DNA from: Bacteroidota bacterium
Lineage (GTDB): Bacteria; Bacteroidota; Bacteroidia; AKYH767-A; OLB10
DNA length: 64,000 nucleotides
Direction: 5' to 3'
Assembly: GCA_025352785.1 (NCBI GenBank)
Contig: JANXSD010000018.1
Coordinates: 1-64,000 of the forward strand
Below the pieces are notes generated by a model that was not told where the DNA came from, searched no databases, and worked only from the letters and a program-made list of their open reading frames with translations. Positions 12,301-20,299 of this stretch are shown here, piece after piece. The first letter of the stretch is position 1. Every line of letters begins with the position of its first letter. The position numbers and the translations under genes are program-made.

Positions 12301-12317
12301 CGTTGTAGAAACTTCAT
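6348..12317 (-). CDS. Giant exported Ig/PKD-like repeat protein with type B T9SS (gliding-type) C-terminal domain
   Basis: The protein has 1989 residues. A signal peptide (about 1-24) is followed by an N-terminal globular region (about 25-480) that starts THLMGGSLTYQY, a start common in Bacteroidota PKD proteins. Then come eight units of about 83 residues with the pattern C-S-G ... G-Y-x-Y-x-W-S-P-x-x-G-L-N-x, two related units, three PKD-like units (STYSWNV, STYNWFA, STYAWTI), three units ending TYTVxVTDxNGC, and a true PKD domain (YNWNFGDGTSS). The C-terminal domain has FTPNADGKND, VYNRWGQRVF, W-x-G and TISLIR, which defines type B sorting. It is expected to be secreted across the outer membrane and act as a surface adhesin or structural fibre. 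No catalytic motif is visible. It has its own terminator and is transcribed alone. Confidence 0.9.
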   Translation of the reverse strand: MKFLQRIVVCISLFIFCIPYLSTATHLMGGSLTYQYLGLNSSTGLYDYRVTVTIYRYCAAGSSNLPNPINLGVYQNNAANPTGDKLLALGTTIPLISQQTIQPPAAGDSCSFTTNVCVEEGVYQSVVSLPANTFGYYFIADRCCRNGNIVNLNNPGADGQAYYAFAPPTTIVNNSPTFAIAPVPFICANDTASILNQANDVDGDLLTYHFVTPYNGISNQNTPNPTPTSPYPWPIPTVAYTSGFSVVNPFGSGGYASIDTLTGLTSYYATTQGFYVLAVEISEYRNGVLIGVTRRDLQIIVIICPSNPAPAQASTSLQTTFNIDEGQTLCFNSAFTDVNGDSIFITHTGDIFNSVLTNPAATFTDVSNLANASSQFCWTTSCSQGRTNSYQFSVNARDNGCPAKITNIVYTINVANTQKPFVINGLDTICSNAATGIQYNVTSTSGYTYNWIITNGVIATGAHAAAIGVNFTSSGLASVKIVALNQYGCPSDTLTKLVYIKAQPSAIAGSDVHFCSGGNASLGTTAQSGYTYLWSPSTGLNNSTISNPTVTFINSGTTPQSTSYILTTNLNGCSNKDTVLVTSNPFPTASAGADVSICSGASVSIGAASTTGFTYLWTPTTGLNNSTISNPVVTLTNLTNIPDTLIYIVQTQNAFTCFSTDTVRVTVRPVPVAVAGSDITFCSGASGSLGGSTVSGYTYSWSPSTGLTSSTSSNSSISLTTTNTVNDTLNYIVTASWFGCTNKDTAKVVVRPNPVSNAGVNQLLCSGSILNLGAANTIGYTYSWSPTVGLNSSSISNPTLLLTNVTSQPDTLFYSVTTTLNGCTTSDTTRIVSSPVPTADAGSDVTFCSGGNGNIGASVINGYIYSWSPTTGLANATTSTTNISLTTIHTTNDTIKYILTTNLFGCIDKDTALVVVRPNPVSNAGTNQLLCSGNIASLGAASTIGYAYSWSPVSGLNNTTISNPTLTLTNTNSIPDTLKYIVTTTLSGCTTSDTVQIISSPVPVAAAGTDVTFCSGQSVTVGTNAIGGYVYSWSPSSGLNNPTSATPTLTISNGTALVDTVNYIMSVNWYGCIDKDTVVAFVKPLPVSVAGTNNTLCNGDTLRLGTVATSGYTYNWTPSAGLNNVVISNPLATAINNGSGQSIITYTVNTFLNGCTTKDSVVLTINPLPIVVATANPQAICFGTGTSLNANGASGYSWALSSNPTISIGSGTTLSVTPTVSTSYILTGTSSVSCINKDTILITVNPLPIVQLLAATDSICYDDTLSLSGAGANNYVWSIYGVIGTIGSGNTIQVHPQTTTTYVLNGTDGNLCSNSDTLTVKVNPAPTANAIIGTLSVCPGVTGVQYWVSNSNPTSTYSWNVINGTISSGQSTDTIMVDWPGVSGNGSVNVIEITDKGCQSRTPIVLPITINVILTPVAPTGIQTICANLAQGISYSTINTPGSTYNWFAIGGNIVSGNTTSNVIVDWNVVGPQSVKLWYEETSVTNVTVCFGVSDTLTITINPIPVTGAIAGTNAICVSDTGTYTVLNSTGSTYAWTITGGTILSGNGSNGITTNWTGSGSAIVNVQETNSYGCLGNTVSIPITVNALPLANAGVNDTICFGKNVQLSANGGIIFSWSPSTGLDNAGIFNPIASPTSTTTYILLVTDGNGCKNTDTLEIKVNPLPPANAGSDTSICIGSSTPLLATGGTSYLWSPSTGLNNPTIATPNANPIVYTTYTVIVTDANGCSKNDDVSITVNSLPVAVASDDVVICAGSGIGLVSSGGVGFQWTPSTGLSNANISNPFANPSNSTTYTVVVTDNNGCTDEEQVLVDINPQPKAAFTVDSTSIVIGCEGVEVSLINTSSYAQNYNWNFGDGTSSTDFNPQHLFGFGNDKLITLYAINDICSDSTTINFSPSTISKILENVSNIFTPNADGKNDCFNLGKQINFDNCSDWTVYNRWGQRVFQSSRSYPCWNGKKDNAGVDLPTGTYFYILQVAGNQYKGTISLIR
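8950..10800 (-). repeat. Eight tandem ~249-bp units encoding Ig-like repeats
   Basis: Inside the adhesin gene, eight units recur at about 249-bp spacing. Their encoded CSG or CNG motifs run from about 10775 down to about 9035. Units 3, 5 and 7 share the DVTFCSG/DITFCSG entry and units 4 and 6 share NQLLCSG with the linker RPNPVSNAG, so the array also has a two-unit period of about 490 bp. Confidence 0.8.
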
Positions 12318-12539
12318 AATCGTTGGTTTTGGTTGTGGTTTACACTCACGATATTACAAAAAATAACTTAATTATCGGTTTTCATAATGAGTACACTTGG
12401 ATTTTATCGGTAAATAGGTTCCCCATATCGACTTTTTCACTTGATTTTCACTTGTGTTAGTTCCGAATGGTCCGATTCTTCTTTGAAAAGCGCTATGAAT
12501 CCATGCTGAAATTGAAAATTTGATTCCTATCTTTCGAGC

Positions 12540-13769
12540 ATGATTTCTTCAGTGATTACGATTATAGGAGCAGGTCCAGCAGGATGCACGGCAGCGATGG
12601 CTCTTTCTAAAGCAGGAATTCCATGTACAATTATTGATCAAGCAATATTTCCACGAGATAAAGTTTGTGGAGATGCATTGAGTGGAAAAGTTGTTTTAAC
12701 ATTAAAAAGATTGCACGATGATTTTCCCAATCAATTAGGAAACGACAATAATAATTTGGCATCTCATGGTGTTACTTTTATTGCTCCAAATGGCAAAGAG
12801 TTAAATGTACCTTTTCGAAGGGAAATGGATTTAACAACTCCACCTGGCTTTTTAAGTAAGCGAATTCATTTCGACAATTGGTTATTTGAACAAACAAAAT
12901 CATCACCTCATGTAAACATAATTACAGGAGTGCGTATAGAAAAATTTGAAAAAAAAGATACTACCTGGACACTCTCTGACAAAGAAAGAAAGACGATAAT
13001 TGAATCACAATTAATTATTGCAGCAGATGGTGCTCAATCACGATTTGCAAAACAATATGGAGGAATAATTCCAGAAGCAGATCATTTTTGTGCTGGACTT
13101 AGAGCTTATTACAAAGGAGTTAAAGGTCTTGATAAAATGGGATTTATTGAATTACATTTTGTGAAAGAATTTCTTCCAGGATACTTTTGGATTTTTCCTT
13201 TACCAAATGGCGATGCAAATGTTGGTGTTGGAATGCGTAGTGATGTTGTAGGAAGAAAAAAAATAAATCTTAAAGACGAAATGCTTCATTTAATAGCAAC
13301 GCATCCTATTTTAAAAGGGCGTTTTGCTGATGCGACCATTGATGGTACACTCCATGGATATGGACTCCCACTAGGATCTAAGAAAAGAAAAATATCGGGT
13401 GATGGATTTTTATTACTTGGAGATGCGGCATCGCTAATTGATCCTTTTACCGGTGAAGGAATTGGCAATGCGATGATAAGTGGTTTAAAAGCTGCAGAAA
13501 TAATTATATCAAAATGGAAAGATAAAAATTTTGACGCAGAAAATTTAAAAGCATACGATATAGAAGTTTATAAAAGATTGTGGCCAGAACTTAATCTAAG
13601 TAAAAAAATGCAAGAACTAGTAAAATACCCCTGGCTGTTTAACCTAATCGTAAACAAAGCAAATAGAAGTAAAACATTGAAAGAAACTATCTCGTGTATG
13701 TTTGAAGATATTGATCTAAGAAGTCGGCTAAAAGATCCATTCTTTTATTTAAAAGTTTTGTTTGAGTAA
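12540..13769 (+). CDS. FAD-dependent oxidoreductase, geranylgeranyl reductase family
   Basis: The protein has 409 residues. The N-terminal Rossmann FAD-binding motif is IIGAGPAGCTAAMALSKAG (residues about 8-26), followed by the family motif PRDKVCGDALSGK. The middle shows IIAADGAQSRFAKQYG, the second nucleotide-binding element. The C-terminal third has LLLGDAASLIDPFTGEGIG, which contacts the FAD pyrophosphate. These elements in this order define the geranylgeranyl-reductase/PHBH-like flavoprotein group, which reduces isoprenoid chains or hydroxylates aromatic or quinone precursors. The substrate cannot be assigned here. The gene stands alone, divergent from the adhesin. A TATCTTTC box lies at 12528-12535, only 5 bp before the ATG, so the box may be chance or the mRNA nearly leaderless. 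Confidence 0.88.
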   Translation: MISSVITIIGAGPAGCTAAMALSKAGIPCTIIDQAIFPRDKVCGDALSGKVVLTLKRLHDDFPNQLGNDNNNLASHGVTFIAPNGKELNVPFRREMDLTTPPGFLSKRIHFDNWLFEQTKSSPHVNIITGVRIEKFEKKDTTWTLSDKERKTIIESQLIIAADGAQSRFAKQYGGIIPEADHFCAGLRAYYKGVKGLDKMGFIELHFVKEFLPGYFWIFPLPNGDANVGVGMRSDVVGRKKINLKDEMLHLIATHPILKGRFADATIDGTLHGYGLPLGSKKRKISGDGFLLLGDAASLIDPFTGEGIGNAMISGLKAAEIIISKWKDKNFDAENLKAYDIEVYKRLWPELNLSKKMQELVKYPWLFNLIVNKANRSKTLKETISCMFEDIDLRSRLKDPFFYLKVLFE

Positions 13770-14163
13770 AATTAAGGTAGTCATCCAAATTCCTAAAATC
13801 TTCCTTTCTGTTTTTCGAAACAAGAAACCTACCAAGTGAATTCAAATTATGTTAGGGAAAAAGCTTTATAATAAATTCTGAATTAGCCAGTAGTAAAACG
13901 TAAATTACTCATTTTCATATTTTTGAGATCAATAACGGGAAATCAGATTCACTTCATTATATTTATCTTACTAATTTCCACATCTACAAATATTTACTAA
14001 GATGTTTATATAAAAAATCAAATAGATTAAGTCTTGCAGTATTTCCATAAAATTATTAGATAATTTGCTCTATATTTAAGGGTCGCAATAGATGAATTAA
14101 ATATTAGATTGAATATTAATAATAAATATCTTTGGACATTAATTTTATCTAAATTTCTTCTTT
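13770..14163. other. 394-bp AT-rich intergenic region
   Basis: No open frame of note, repeat or clear terminator was seen. The right end carries the candidate promoter of the HD-domain gene, listed separately. Confidence 0.6.
14127..14134 (+). promoter_or_regulatory. Candidate Bacteroidota -7 box (TATCTTTG)
   Basis: TATCTTTG matches the TAnnTTTG -7 consensus of Bacteroidota primary sigma factors and lies 29 bp before the ATG of the HD-domain gene. No convincing TTTG -33 element is seen about 19 bp upstream, so this rests on the -7 box alone. Confidence 0.4.
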
Positions 14164-14748
14164 ATGCAATTAAATAAAGCTGAACAATTTATCATCGAAC
14201 ATTTGCAGTTGCACTTACCTGCGACTTTGCATTATCATAAATTAGCACATACGCTTGATGTTGTTCATTCATCATTAGTTATTGCGGAAGAGGAAAAAGT
14301 AACAGATCCTACCGAATTAATTTTACTGAGGACTTCGGCATTATATCACGATTGTGGATTTTTACACATTTATGATCATCACGAAGAAGAAGGGTGTAGG
14401 ATTGTTCGAGAAACATTACCAGGATTTTCGTACAACGAGCAAGCGATCACTATCATCTGCAATATGATTATGAAAACAAAAGTTCCGCAGCATCCTGAAA
14501 CTCATTTAGAACAGATTTTATGTGATGCTGATTTAGATCATTTAGGACGAGAGGATTTTGACATTATCGGAAAGCAACTATATTCTGAAAGAAAAGAATT
14601 TGGATATAATGGTAATGAGACTGAATGGAATAAAATACAAATTACATTTTTAGAATCACATGTTTTCTGGACTAAATCGTCACAACTTAAAAGAAATCAA
14701 AAAAAGGAAGAACATCTTCAACGTTTAAAAAATTTATTCATTCTTTAA
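14164..14748 (+). CDS. HD-domain phosphohydrolase-like protein
   Basis: The protein has 194 residues. The HD-superfamily metal ligands are visible in order: His in YHKLAHTLDVV (about residue 24-34), the HD doublet in ALYHDCGF (about 61-67), a histidine cluster in YDHHEEEGC, and a distant Asp in CDADLDHLG (about 121-129). This is the metal-dependent phosphohydrolase layout, with nucleotides or phosphoesters as typical substrates. The specific substrate is unknown. It is not an HD-GYP protein, because no GYP motif is present. The stop codon overlaps the stop codon of the convergent transporter-like gene by two bases, so the two transcripts must overlap. Confident on fold, not on role. Confidence 0.75.
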   Translation: MQLNKAEQFIIEHLQLHLPATLHYHKLAHTLDVVHSSLVIAEEEKVTDPTELILLRTSALYHDCGFLHIYDHHEEEGCRIVRETLPGFSYNEQAITIICNMIMKTKVPQHPETHLEQILCDADLDHLGREDFDIIGKQLYSERKEFGYNGNETEWNKIQITFLESHVFWTKSSQLKRNQKKEEHLQRLKNLFIL

Positions 14749-17700
14749 ATACTTCCGATCTTTTTCGAAATCATTTCTGTATTCTGCAATCTAATTCTTT
14801 TACATAAAATTCTCATAATACTTTTCAGTACTTCGATTCTATCTTCCATTAGTTCGTAAGCGTCTTCTTCATTCAATTTTAAAAGCAATGTATCTGCAGT
14901 AGCTGTAGCAGATGCAGATCTAGGTTCAGGATCTAGCAATGCTAATTCGCCAAAAAAGTTATGAGTGCCAAGAACTGCAAAAACATTGTCTCCATCATGA
15001 ATTTTCACTCCCCCCTGATAGATGATATACATACTACTTCCACTATCTCCCTTTTTAAAAATAACATCATCCTTAACCACGAATTCCTCTTTTACAATAC
15101 CTACAATTTCTGCAATAATGTTTTCGGGTGTTCCTCCAAATAATGCAGTGCTTTTTAAAACGATCACCTTTTCGATGTCTGATAAACGTTGGTCTCGTTG
15201 ATCTATTATCATATCCTGTTCAGAGATTACTAAATTAAAGATAGTTAATAATTCATTAAAATATATTAAATCATTGTCTTTAAATTTTGCTAGAATCTCC
15301 AACGCACTTTGCCGTACGATTGGATTTTCATCTTTCAAATAATTAAAAATTTCAGAGAATGACGTTTTATTTATTTCGATGCAACTTAATGCTGAAGCAA
15401 TAGTCCAGTTACTAAACCATATTTTACCTTTGCGTATGATAAACAATGGGGCAGGAGCATTATCTTTAATAACAAAAATCTTGAGCTTACTTAATTTTTC
15501 TGTTAGACTAATATTATCAGATAAAGCTACGAGGTAATCATGAATCTTTCGAGGAATAATTTGGTCTAATACTTCTAATGCATTGGCCTTTTTCTCTTTA
15601 CTTGCGACATTAAGCGCTGCTTGCGCTTTTTTAACTATTTCACGATTATACAGTAGACCAAGACAAAGGAATATCCTATTCTTACAAAGATCAATTTCAT
15701 ATTTCAGACTATCTCTCAACCTAGTATTGGAAGTCTTTTCATGAAATTCGTGCAATACCCAATATGCATAATGGAATTCATCATTCAGAATGTCATTTAG
15801 TATAGAAGTTCGAACTTTAGTAGGATTGAACTCTAAATTATTTAAAGCTGTAAGTACCCAAATTCGCACATCTATTGAAGCATCCTTTAAAAAAATAAAA
15901 AGCGTGTTTACTGCTTCATCTCCAGAGGCATTTTCGAGTATTTTTATATATTCATAATGTAAATTGTTATCTACAATGGGATTTATTTTTAATCTACTAT
16001 TTATTTCCAACGCTGGAGCATCTCCTAAATTAGAAAGTGCGATTATCACATCCCTTTTCAAATCCTTAGAACTTAGTAATTCAAACAAAAAAGGAACTGA
16101 TGATTTATTTTTTATTTTTCCGGCAGCATTTATTGCTTCACGTTGAACATTAAAATTTTGATCATTTAGAAATTTCAGTATTAAATCAAAGTGACTTTCA
16201 TCTTTTCTTTCGCCAATTATTTGTGTTGCAATAATTTTTTTTTCATCAATTTCAGAATTACAAAGTTCTCTTAATTGGAATTCAGCGTATTCCTTCCCAT
16301 CGAAATTCTCACTGCTAATTAAACCTGTAAGGAATGCAGTTTGTAAAATACTTGATTTCTGATCAATTGAATTTAAAAAATCTTGTGTAACATGAGTACT
16401 CAATTGACAATATATTTTGAGGGAAAGTGCTTTAACGTTCTCGTCAGATGATGTTTCATAAATTTGATAGAGAAGTTCAGAAAATTCTCTCCAATTATTT
16501 TTACCTATAACCGCTATTAAGTACTCAAGAACAATATCATTTTCATGTTTTAATAAATACACACATTCCTCTTTTAGTAAATCAATATTTGTTTTTTCCA
16601 ACATGGAAACGGCGTAAATCACTTCTTCAACAAATTCACTGTGTAATTTTCTTTGTAGCAATTTAAAATAACTATCATCAGCTACACCCAAATCAGTCCC
16701 TGAAATAAATCGTTTCCTTATCGCTTCTCCTAATGTCACTAAATATTTTTTATTGCTATAACTAATAGAAAAAATCCATAGTAAGCCAACAATTAATAAT
16801 CCTAAATTCAAATAGGAGAAATTTACAGTTCCTGTAAAATATTTAATTAACCACAAAATAATACCAACAACTCCTAAAGCTAAAGGTTGCACAAATCCTT
16901 TAATGATAGTGTGTCCCCTTAATCTCATTTGAGTTTGAAGTGGCTGAAACATTACTAAAAAAACAGGATCATTAATGGAATACCTTACGATGCTGGTAGA
17001 AATAAAGAGAAAGCTAATAAAAATCAAACTATCATGAAGGGAGTAATCTCTAAATTCCAGATAATAAAATGCTAGTGAAATTAATATTACGATGATTGGC
17101 AAAGCCAGAAGAGATCTTTTTATTCCCACACGAGCAGAAAACCTCCCTGAAAATAATAATTTAATAATTAGTGTAATGGAATAACCTATTACTAAAAAGA
17201 TACTTAAAAATGCTGCAAGGTCTACTTGAGAATGGTATTTTGTTTTTACATTAGAGAGAAATGCGTATTCAATAATTGCGATTGCTACTGCGGTTAAAAA
17301 CCCTAGTAATGCAAGTGAGAAAATAAAGTCGTTCCCAAAATATGTTTTAAGAAAATCTTTGTCGGAGAAGTGTTTTTGAGAATGTTCCACATGTTTTTGA
17401 GAATATTCAGGATGCTTAAATATACGCAGGAGGAAATATCTAGAAACCGCAAACGCAATTGCGGCAATAATTAAAAGACTTTGTAGTCCTATAATAGGTA
17501 CAAATAAATATACTGATAAGTAACCCAGGAGTTTCGCAGGCATATCCCCTGAACTTATTAATCCAAATAATCGCTTTCCTTGCCTAACATCGAATACAAT
17601 TGATGAAAGCCCCCAAAACTCAAGATTACTTAACAAATAAATTATTCGAAAAACAATAAAAAGTATAATTGGTAAGATCACAAAACCTTTTACGAAGAAT

Positions 17701-17996
17701 AACAACCATACTAAAATTGTTATAGCCACGATAGTAGTTAAAACAAAAGGCAATAATTTTTTAAACGGTTGTTTGTGTTCGAAATAGGAATACAGTCGCC
17801 CTGTAAGCATCATCGCAATCGCGGAAAATATAAACACCAATGGAAAATAACTTACCGGGAATAAAGAAATAAATAGTGTTTCTGAAACTATTAGTAACAA
17901 CGCTAGACCTAATCCCAGAAAAAAATGATGGAAGAAGAAATTAGAAACAATTTCCGACTCTTCCTCTCGTACATTAAATAATTTTAGCCAAATCAC
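14745..17996 (-). CDS. Nucleotide-transporter-like membrane protein fused to HEAT repeats and a cyclic-nucleotide-binding domain
   Basis: The protein has 1083 residues. Residues about 20-420 hold some 11-12 hydrophobic helices resembling the ATP/ADP translocase (NTT)/MFS-like fold. Residues about 450-800 are alpha-helical HEAT-like repeats (for example DASIDVRIWVLTALNNLE and NPIVRQSALEILAKF). Residues about 955-1060 form a cNMP-binding domain with FFGELALLDPEPRSASATA, the phosphate-binding cassette with its Glu and Arg. This architecture recurs in Bacteroidota. Whether it moves nucleotides or is a regulated scaffold is unknown. An adenylate cyclase gene lies 140 bp upstream on the same strand, so cAMP is a plausible ligand. 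The assignment of the membrane part to NTT rather than generic MFS is the least certain point. Confidence 0.8.
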   Translation of the reverse strand: MIWLKLFNVREEESEIVSNFFFHHFFLGLGLALLLIVSETLFISLFPVSYFPLVFIFSAIAMMLTGRLYSYFEHKQPFKKLLPFVLTTIVAITILVWLLFFVKGFVILPIILFIVFRIIYLLSNLEFWGLSSIVFDVRQGKRLFGLISSGDMPAKLLGYLSVYLFVPIIGLQSLLIIAAIAFAVSRYFLLRIFKHPEYSQKHVEHSQKHFSDKDFLKTYFGNDFIFSLALLGFLTAVAIAIIEYAFLSNVKTKYHSQVDLAAFLSIFLVIGYSITLIIKLLFSGRFSARVGIKRSLLALPIIVILISLAFYYLEFRDYSLHDSLIFISFLFISTSIVRYSINDPVFLVMFQPLQTQMRLRGHTIIKGFVQPLALGVVGIILWLIKYFTGTVNFSYLNLGLLIVGLLWIFSISYSNKKYLVTLGEAIRKRFISGTDLGVADDSYFKLLQRKLHSEFVEEVIYAVSMLEKTNIDLLKEECVYLLKHENDIVLEYLIAVIGKNNWREFSELLYQIYETSSDENVKALSLKIYCQLSTHVTQDFLNSIDQKSSILQTAFLTGLISSENFDGKEYAEFQLRELCNSEIDEKKIIATQIIGERKDESHFDLILKFLNDQNFNVQREAINAAGKIKNKSSVPFLFELLSSKDLKRDVIIALSNLGDAPALEINSRLKINPIVDNNLHYEYIKILENASGDEAVNTLFIFLKDASIDVRIWVLTALNNLEFNPTKVRTSILNDILNDEFHYAYWVLHEFHEKTSNTRLRDSLKYEIDLCKNRIFLCLGLLYNREIVKKAQAALNVASKEKKANALEVLDQIIPRKIHDYLVALSDNISLTEKLSKLKIFVIKDNAPAPLFIIRKGKIWFSNWTIASALSCIEINKTSFSEIFNYLKDENPIVRQSALEILAKFKDNDLIYFNELLTIFNLVISEQDMIIDQRDQRLSDIEKVIVLKSTALFGGTPENIIAEIVGIVKEEFVVKDDVIFKKGDSGSSMYIIYQGGVKIHDGDNVFAVLGTHNFFGELALLDPEPRSASATATADTLLLKLNEEDAYELMEDRIEVLKSIMRILCKRIRLQNTEMISKKIGSI

Positions 17997-18136
17997 CTAT
18001 CGAATATATTTCTAACGCTTACGATTAATTCCATTACTGAACGACAAATTTTCTTTGACAAATTTACTACAAAAAAGTTCTATAATTGGTGATACTATTT
18101 AGCATATAAAATTTAATTATCATTTACATTATCTTA

Positions 18137-20101
18137 TTACGATAAACCATTTTTAACAAAATACATATCGATTTCGCCTTTATTTTTTGCCTGAATTTTA
18201 CCACGATGAACGCAATTAAAGTTATCCTTAATCAATTCGAAAGTAGTTCCTGAAATATTAACTTTCCCAGCTTCGCCACTTGATTCCATCCTTGAAGCTA
18301 CATTTACTGTATCTCCCCAAATATCATAGGCATATTTTTTTTTACCTACTACGCCCGCTACAATAGGTCCAGTATGAATTCCAACACGCAAATGCCATAG
18401 CACTTCACCAGCTATTTTTCGCTTTTCATTTTTGTCAAAAATATACTGCTGAATTTCCATTCCAGCATTTATGATATCAATTGGGTGGGTATTATTTTCG
18501 GTAGGGATTCCTCCGGCGCACATATAAGCATCACCGATAGTTTTTATTTTTTCTAGGTTATTTTTTTCAATAATATCATCAAATGCTACGAAGAAATCAT
18601 TTAATTCCTCTACAAGTTCATTAGGTGTTAATCCTTCAGCGATGGTAGTAAAGCCTTTAAAATCGGTAAATAATACAGATACACTTTCATAATATCTTGG
18701 TTTAGCATGACCATCCGTTTGTAATTCCTTAGCAACTTCTGCTGGTAAAATATTTAATAGTAACGTTTCAATTTCTGCTTTTTGGGTATCTAAAATTTTA
18801 TTAATCTTTACCTTAGCCCGATAATTTCGGAAAATAATAAATGCAATTATTAAAATAAGAATAAGTCCTGTTAAAAAAGCATTCTTTGCTATTTTTTGTT
18901 TTTGAAGATCAAGCTCCTGAAGTTTTTTATCTTTAGTTAAGAGATTTATTTGTCCTTGCTTTTTTTCTATTTCGTAGTTGAAAGAAATACTTCCGAGTTT
19001 TTTATCTGTTTCAATGTTGTACAACACATCTTTAATGTTGATTAATAAATTTTGATATTTGAAAGCATTTCCAAAATCCTTAATATCAGAATAAGATATG
19101 GAAAGTCCTTGATAGATATCTTTTAATTCTACGTTTGCATTAATCCCCTTTGCAAAATTCTTCGCCTTTTCATAGGTAATTATTGCCAATTTAGCATCGC
19201 CTTTTTCTTGATATACATCACCTAATCTTAGCAGTGATTGTGCCATATCTAATTTAGAATCCACACTCTTTGCTTTTTCGAAAGCTTCCGAATGTTTTTC
19301 TATTGCTCTATCATATTCACCACGTTTCTTAAAAACTCTACCAATATTATTTAAAGAATAAGGAATATTCCCAGATCCATCTTGTCCGATTAACTTATAT
19401 GCTTTTAATGACCTTTCAAAATAAACCAGTGCTGTTGAATCATCATTTTTTAAAAGATATATTTCTCCTAAGTTAGAAGTGATAGTGCCTATAGCATCTA
19501 TGTTTTCAATCTGTTCATTAATCTTTAAGGCACGTAAATCATAATCAATTGCTTTATTATAAGTAGCAGTTTTTTTTCCATATATTGCGCCAATATTTGC
19601 CAATATTTCTGCGATACGAAGAGTATCACCAATTTCTTCGGCAACTTTTTGCGCTTTTAGAAAATAATTCAAAGCCTTCTCATCATCTGCCTGATCAAAA
19701 TAAATTGTCCCGAGATTTTGAAGAATATTTGCTTGTCCTGCTTTTAAATTTGAAGCTTCAAAAACTTTGAGCGATTGATTCCAATAATCGAGTGCTTCCA
19801 AATATTTTCCTTGTCGGTAATTTATTAATCCGAGATATTTTAAAGAAAATGCCAAACCTTTTTGAAATCCAACCTTTTCGGCAAGCGTTTTTGCCTCAGT
19901 ACTATAACGAGTAGCTTCTTCAGGTGATGAATCTAGATAAGACCTACTCAATGCGATTAAAGTATTCACTTTTGTAGAGTCTTCAGAAGCAAATTGTAAT
20001 ACCTTTTTTAAACTATCTACTTTATTTTGCCCAAGGCAACATCCAACAATTAAAACAATATCAATAAATAAAAGTAAAATTCGTTTTTTCAACATGGTCA
20101 T
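18137..20101 (-). CDS. Membrane-anchored class III adenylate cyclase with TPR sensor domain
   Basis: The protein has 654 residues: signal-like N-terminus (about 1-25), TPR repeats (about 30-370, for example ALDYWNQSLKVF, YFDQADDEKALNYFLKAQ), coiled coil, TM helix (about 402-422), then the catalytic domain (about 455-645). Metal-binding Asp residues are in LFTDFKGFT and TIGDAYM. The purine-selecting pair is Lys in EKIKTIGD and Asp in YDIWGDT, as in true adenylate cyclases; guanylate cyclases have Glu and Cys there. The transition-state Asn/Arg are in NVASRME. It should make cAMP in the cytoplasm in response to a periplasmic TPR signal. Downstream on the same strand is a cNMP-binding protein. 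A second cyclase gene at 27293 is broken. Initiation at the second Met (MLKKR) is also possible. Confidence 0.9.
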   Translation of the reverse strand: MTMLKKRILLLFIDIVLIVGCCLGQNKVDSLKKVLQFASEDSTKVNTLIALSRSYLDSSPEEATRYSTEAKTLAEKVGFQKGLAFSLKYLGLINYRQGKYLEALDYWNQSLKVFEASNLKAGQANILQNLGTIYFDQADDEKALNYFLKAQKVAEEIGDTLRIAEILANIGAIYGKKTATYNKAIDYDLRALKINEQIENIDAIGTITSNLGEIYLLKNDDSTALVYFERSLKAYKLIGQDGSGNIPYSLNNIGRVFKKRGEYDRAIEKHSEAFEKAKSVDSKLDMAQSLLRLGDVYQEKGDAKLAIITYEKAKNFAKGINANVELKDIYQGLSISYSDIKDFGNAFKYQNLLINIKDVLYNIETDKKLGSISFNYEIEKKQGQINLLTKDKKLQELDLQKQKIAKNAFLTGLILILIIAFIIFRNYRAKVKINKILDTQKAEIETLLLNILPAEVAKELQTDGHAKPRYYESVSVLFTDFKGFTTIAEGLTPNELVEELNDFFVAFDDIIEKNNLEKIKTIGDAYMCAGGIPTENNTHPIDIINAGMEIQQYIFDKNEKRKIAGEVLWHLRVGIHTGPIVAGVVGKKKYAYDIWGDTVNVASRMESSGEAGKVNISGTTFELIKDNFNCVHRGKIQAKNKGEIDMYFVKNGLS

Positions 20102-20220
20102 TGCAAGAATTGCTTGCTAAAAATACAAAAATTTCACTACAGCCGACTTCATTCCCACACATGATGGATTTTTCGGGCTGAAAACGAAACCGATAACGCG
20201 TTAAAATGAATACAAGAAAT

Positions 20221-20258
20221 TAAAAAAAGCGTTCTTGAATACCAAGAACGCTTTTTAA
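20221..20258 (-). terminator. Bidirectional-looking terminator after the giant peptidase-like gene
   Basis: A 14-bp stem (20223-20237 pairing with 20243-20256, core AAGCGTTCTTG / CAAGAACGCTT) with a 5-nt loop is flanked by A and T runs. It lies about 43 bp past the stop of the 2219-residue gene and upstream of the cyclase gene. Confidence 0.88.
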
Positions 20259-20299
20259 AATTTAACTGTTGAAAAGTGGACAATTATAGAATAAAAATC

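Noticed and set aside
12528-12535. TATCTTTC as promoter of the FAD reductase gene
   Set aside because: It is only 5 bp from the ATG, differs from TAnnTTTG in the last base, and lacks a -33 element. It is mentioned in the gene entry but not listed as a promoter.
14164-14748. HD-domain protein as part of an anti-phage or cyclic-nucleotide signalling system
   Set aside because: The HD motif alone does not identify such a role; no nuclease, cyclase-effector or defence gene is adjacent on its strand, and the neighbouring cyclase genes are convergent with it.
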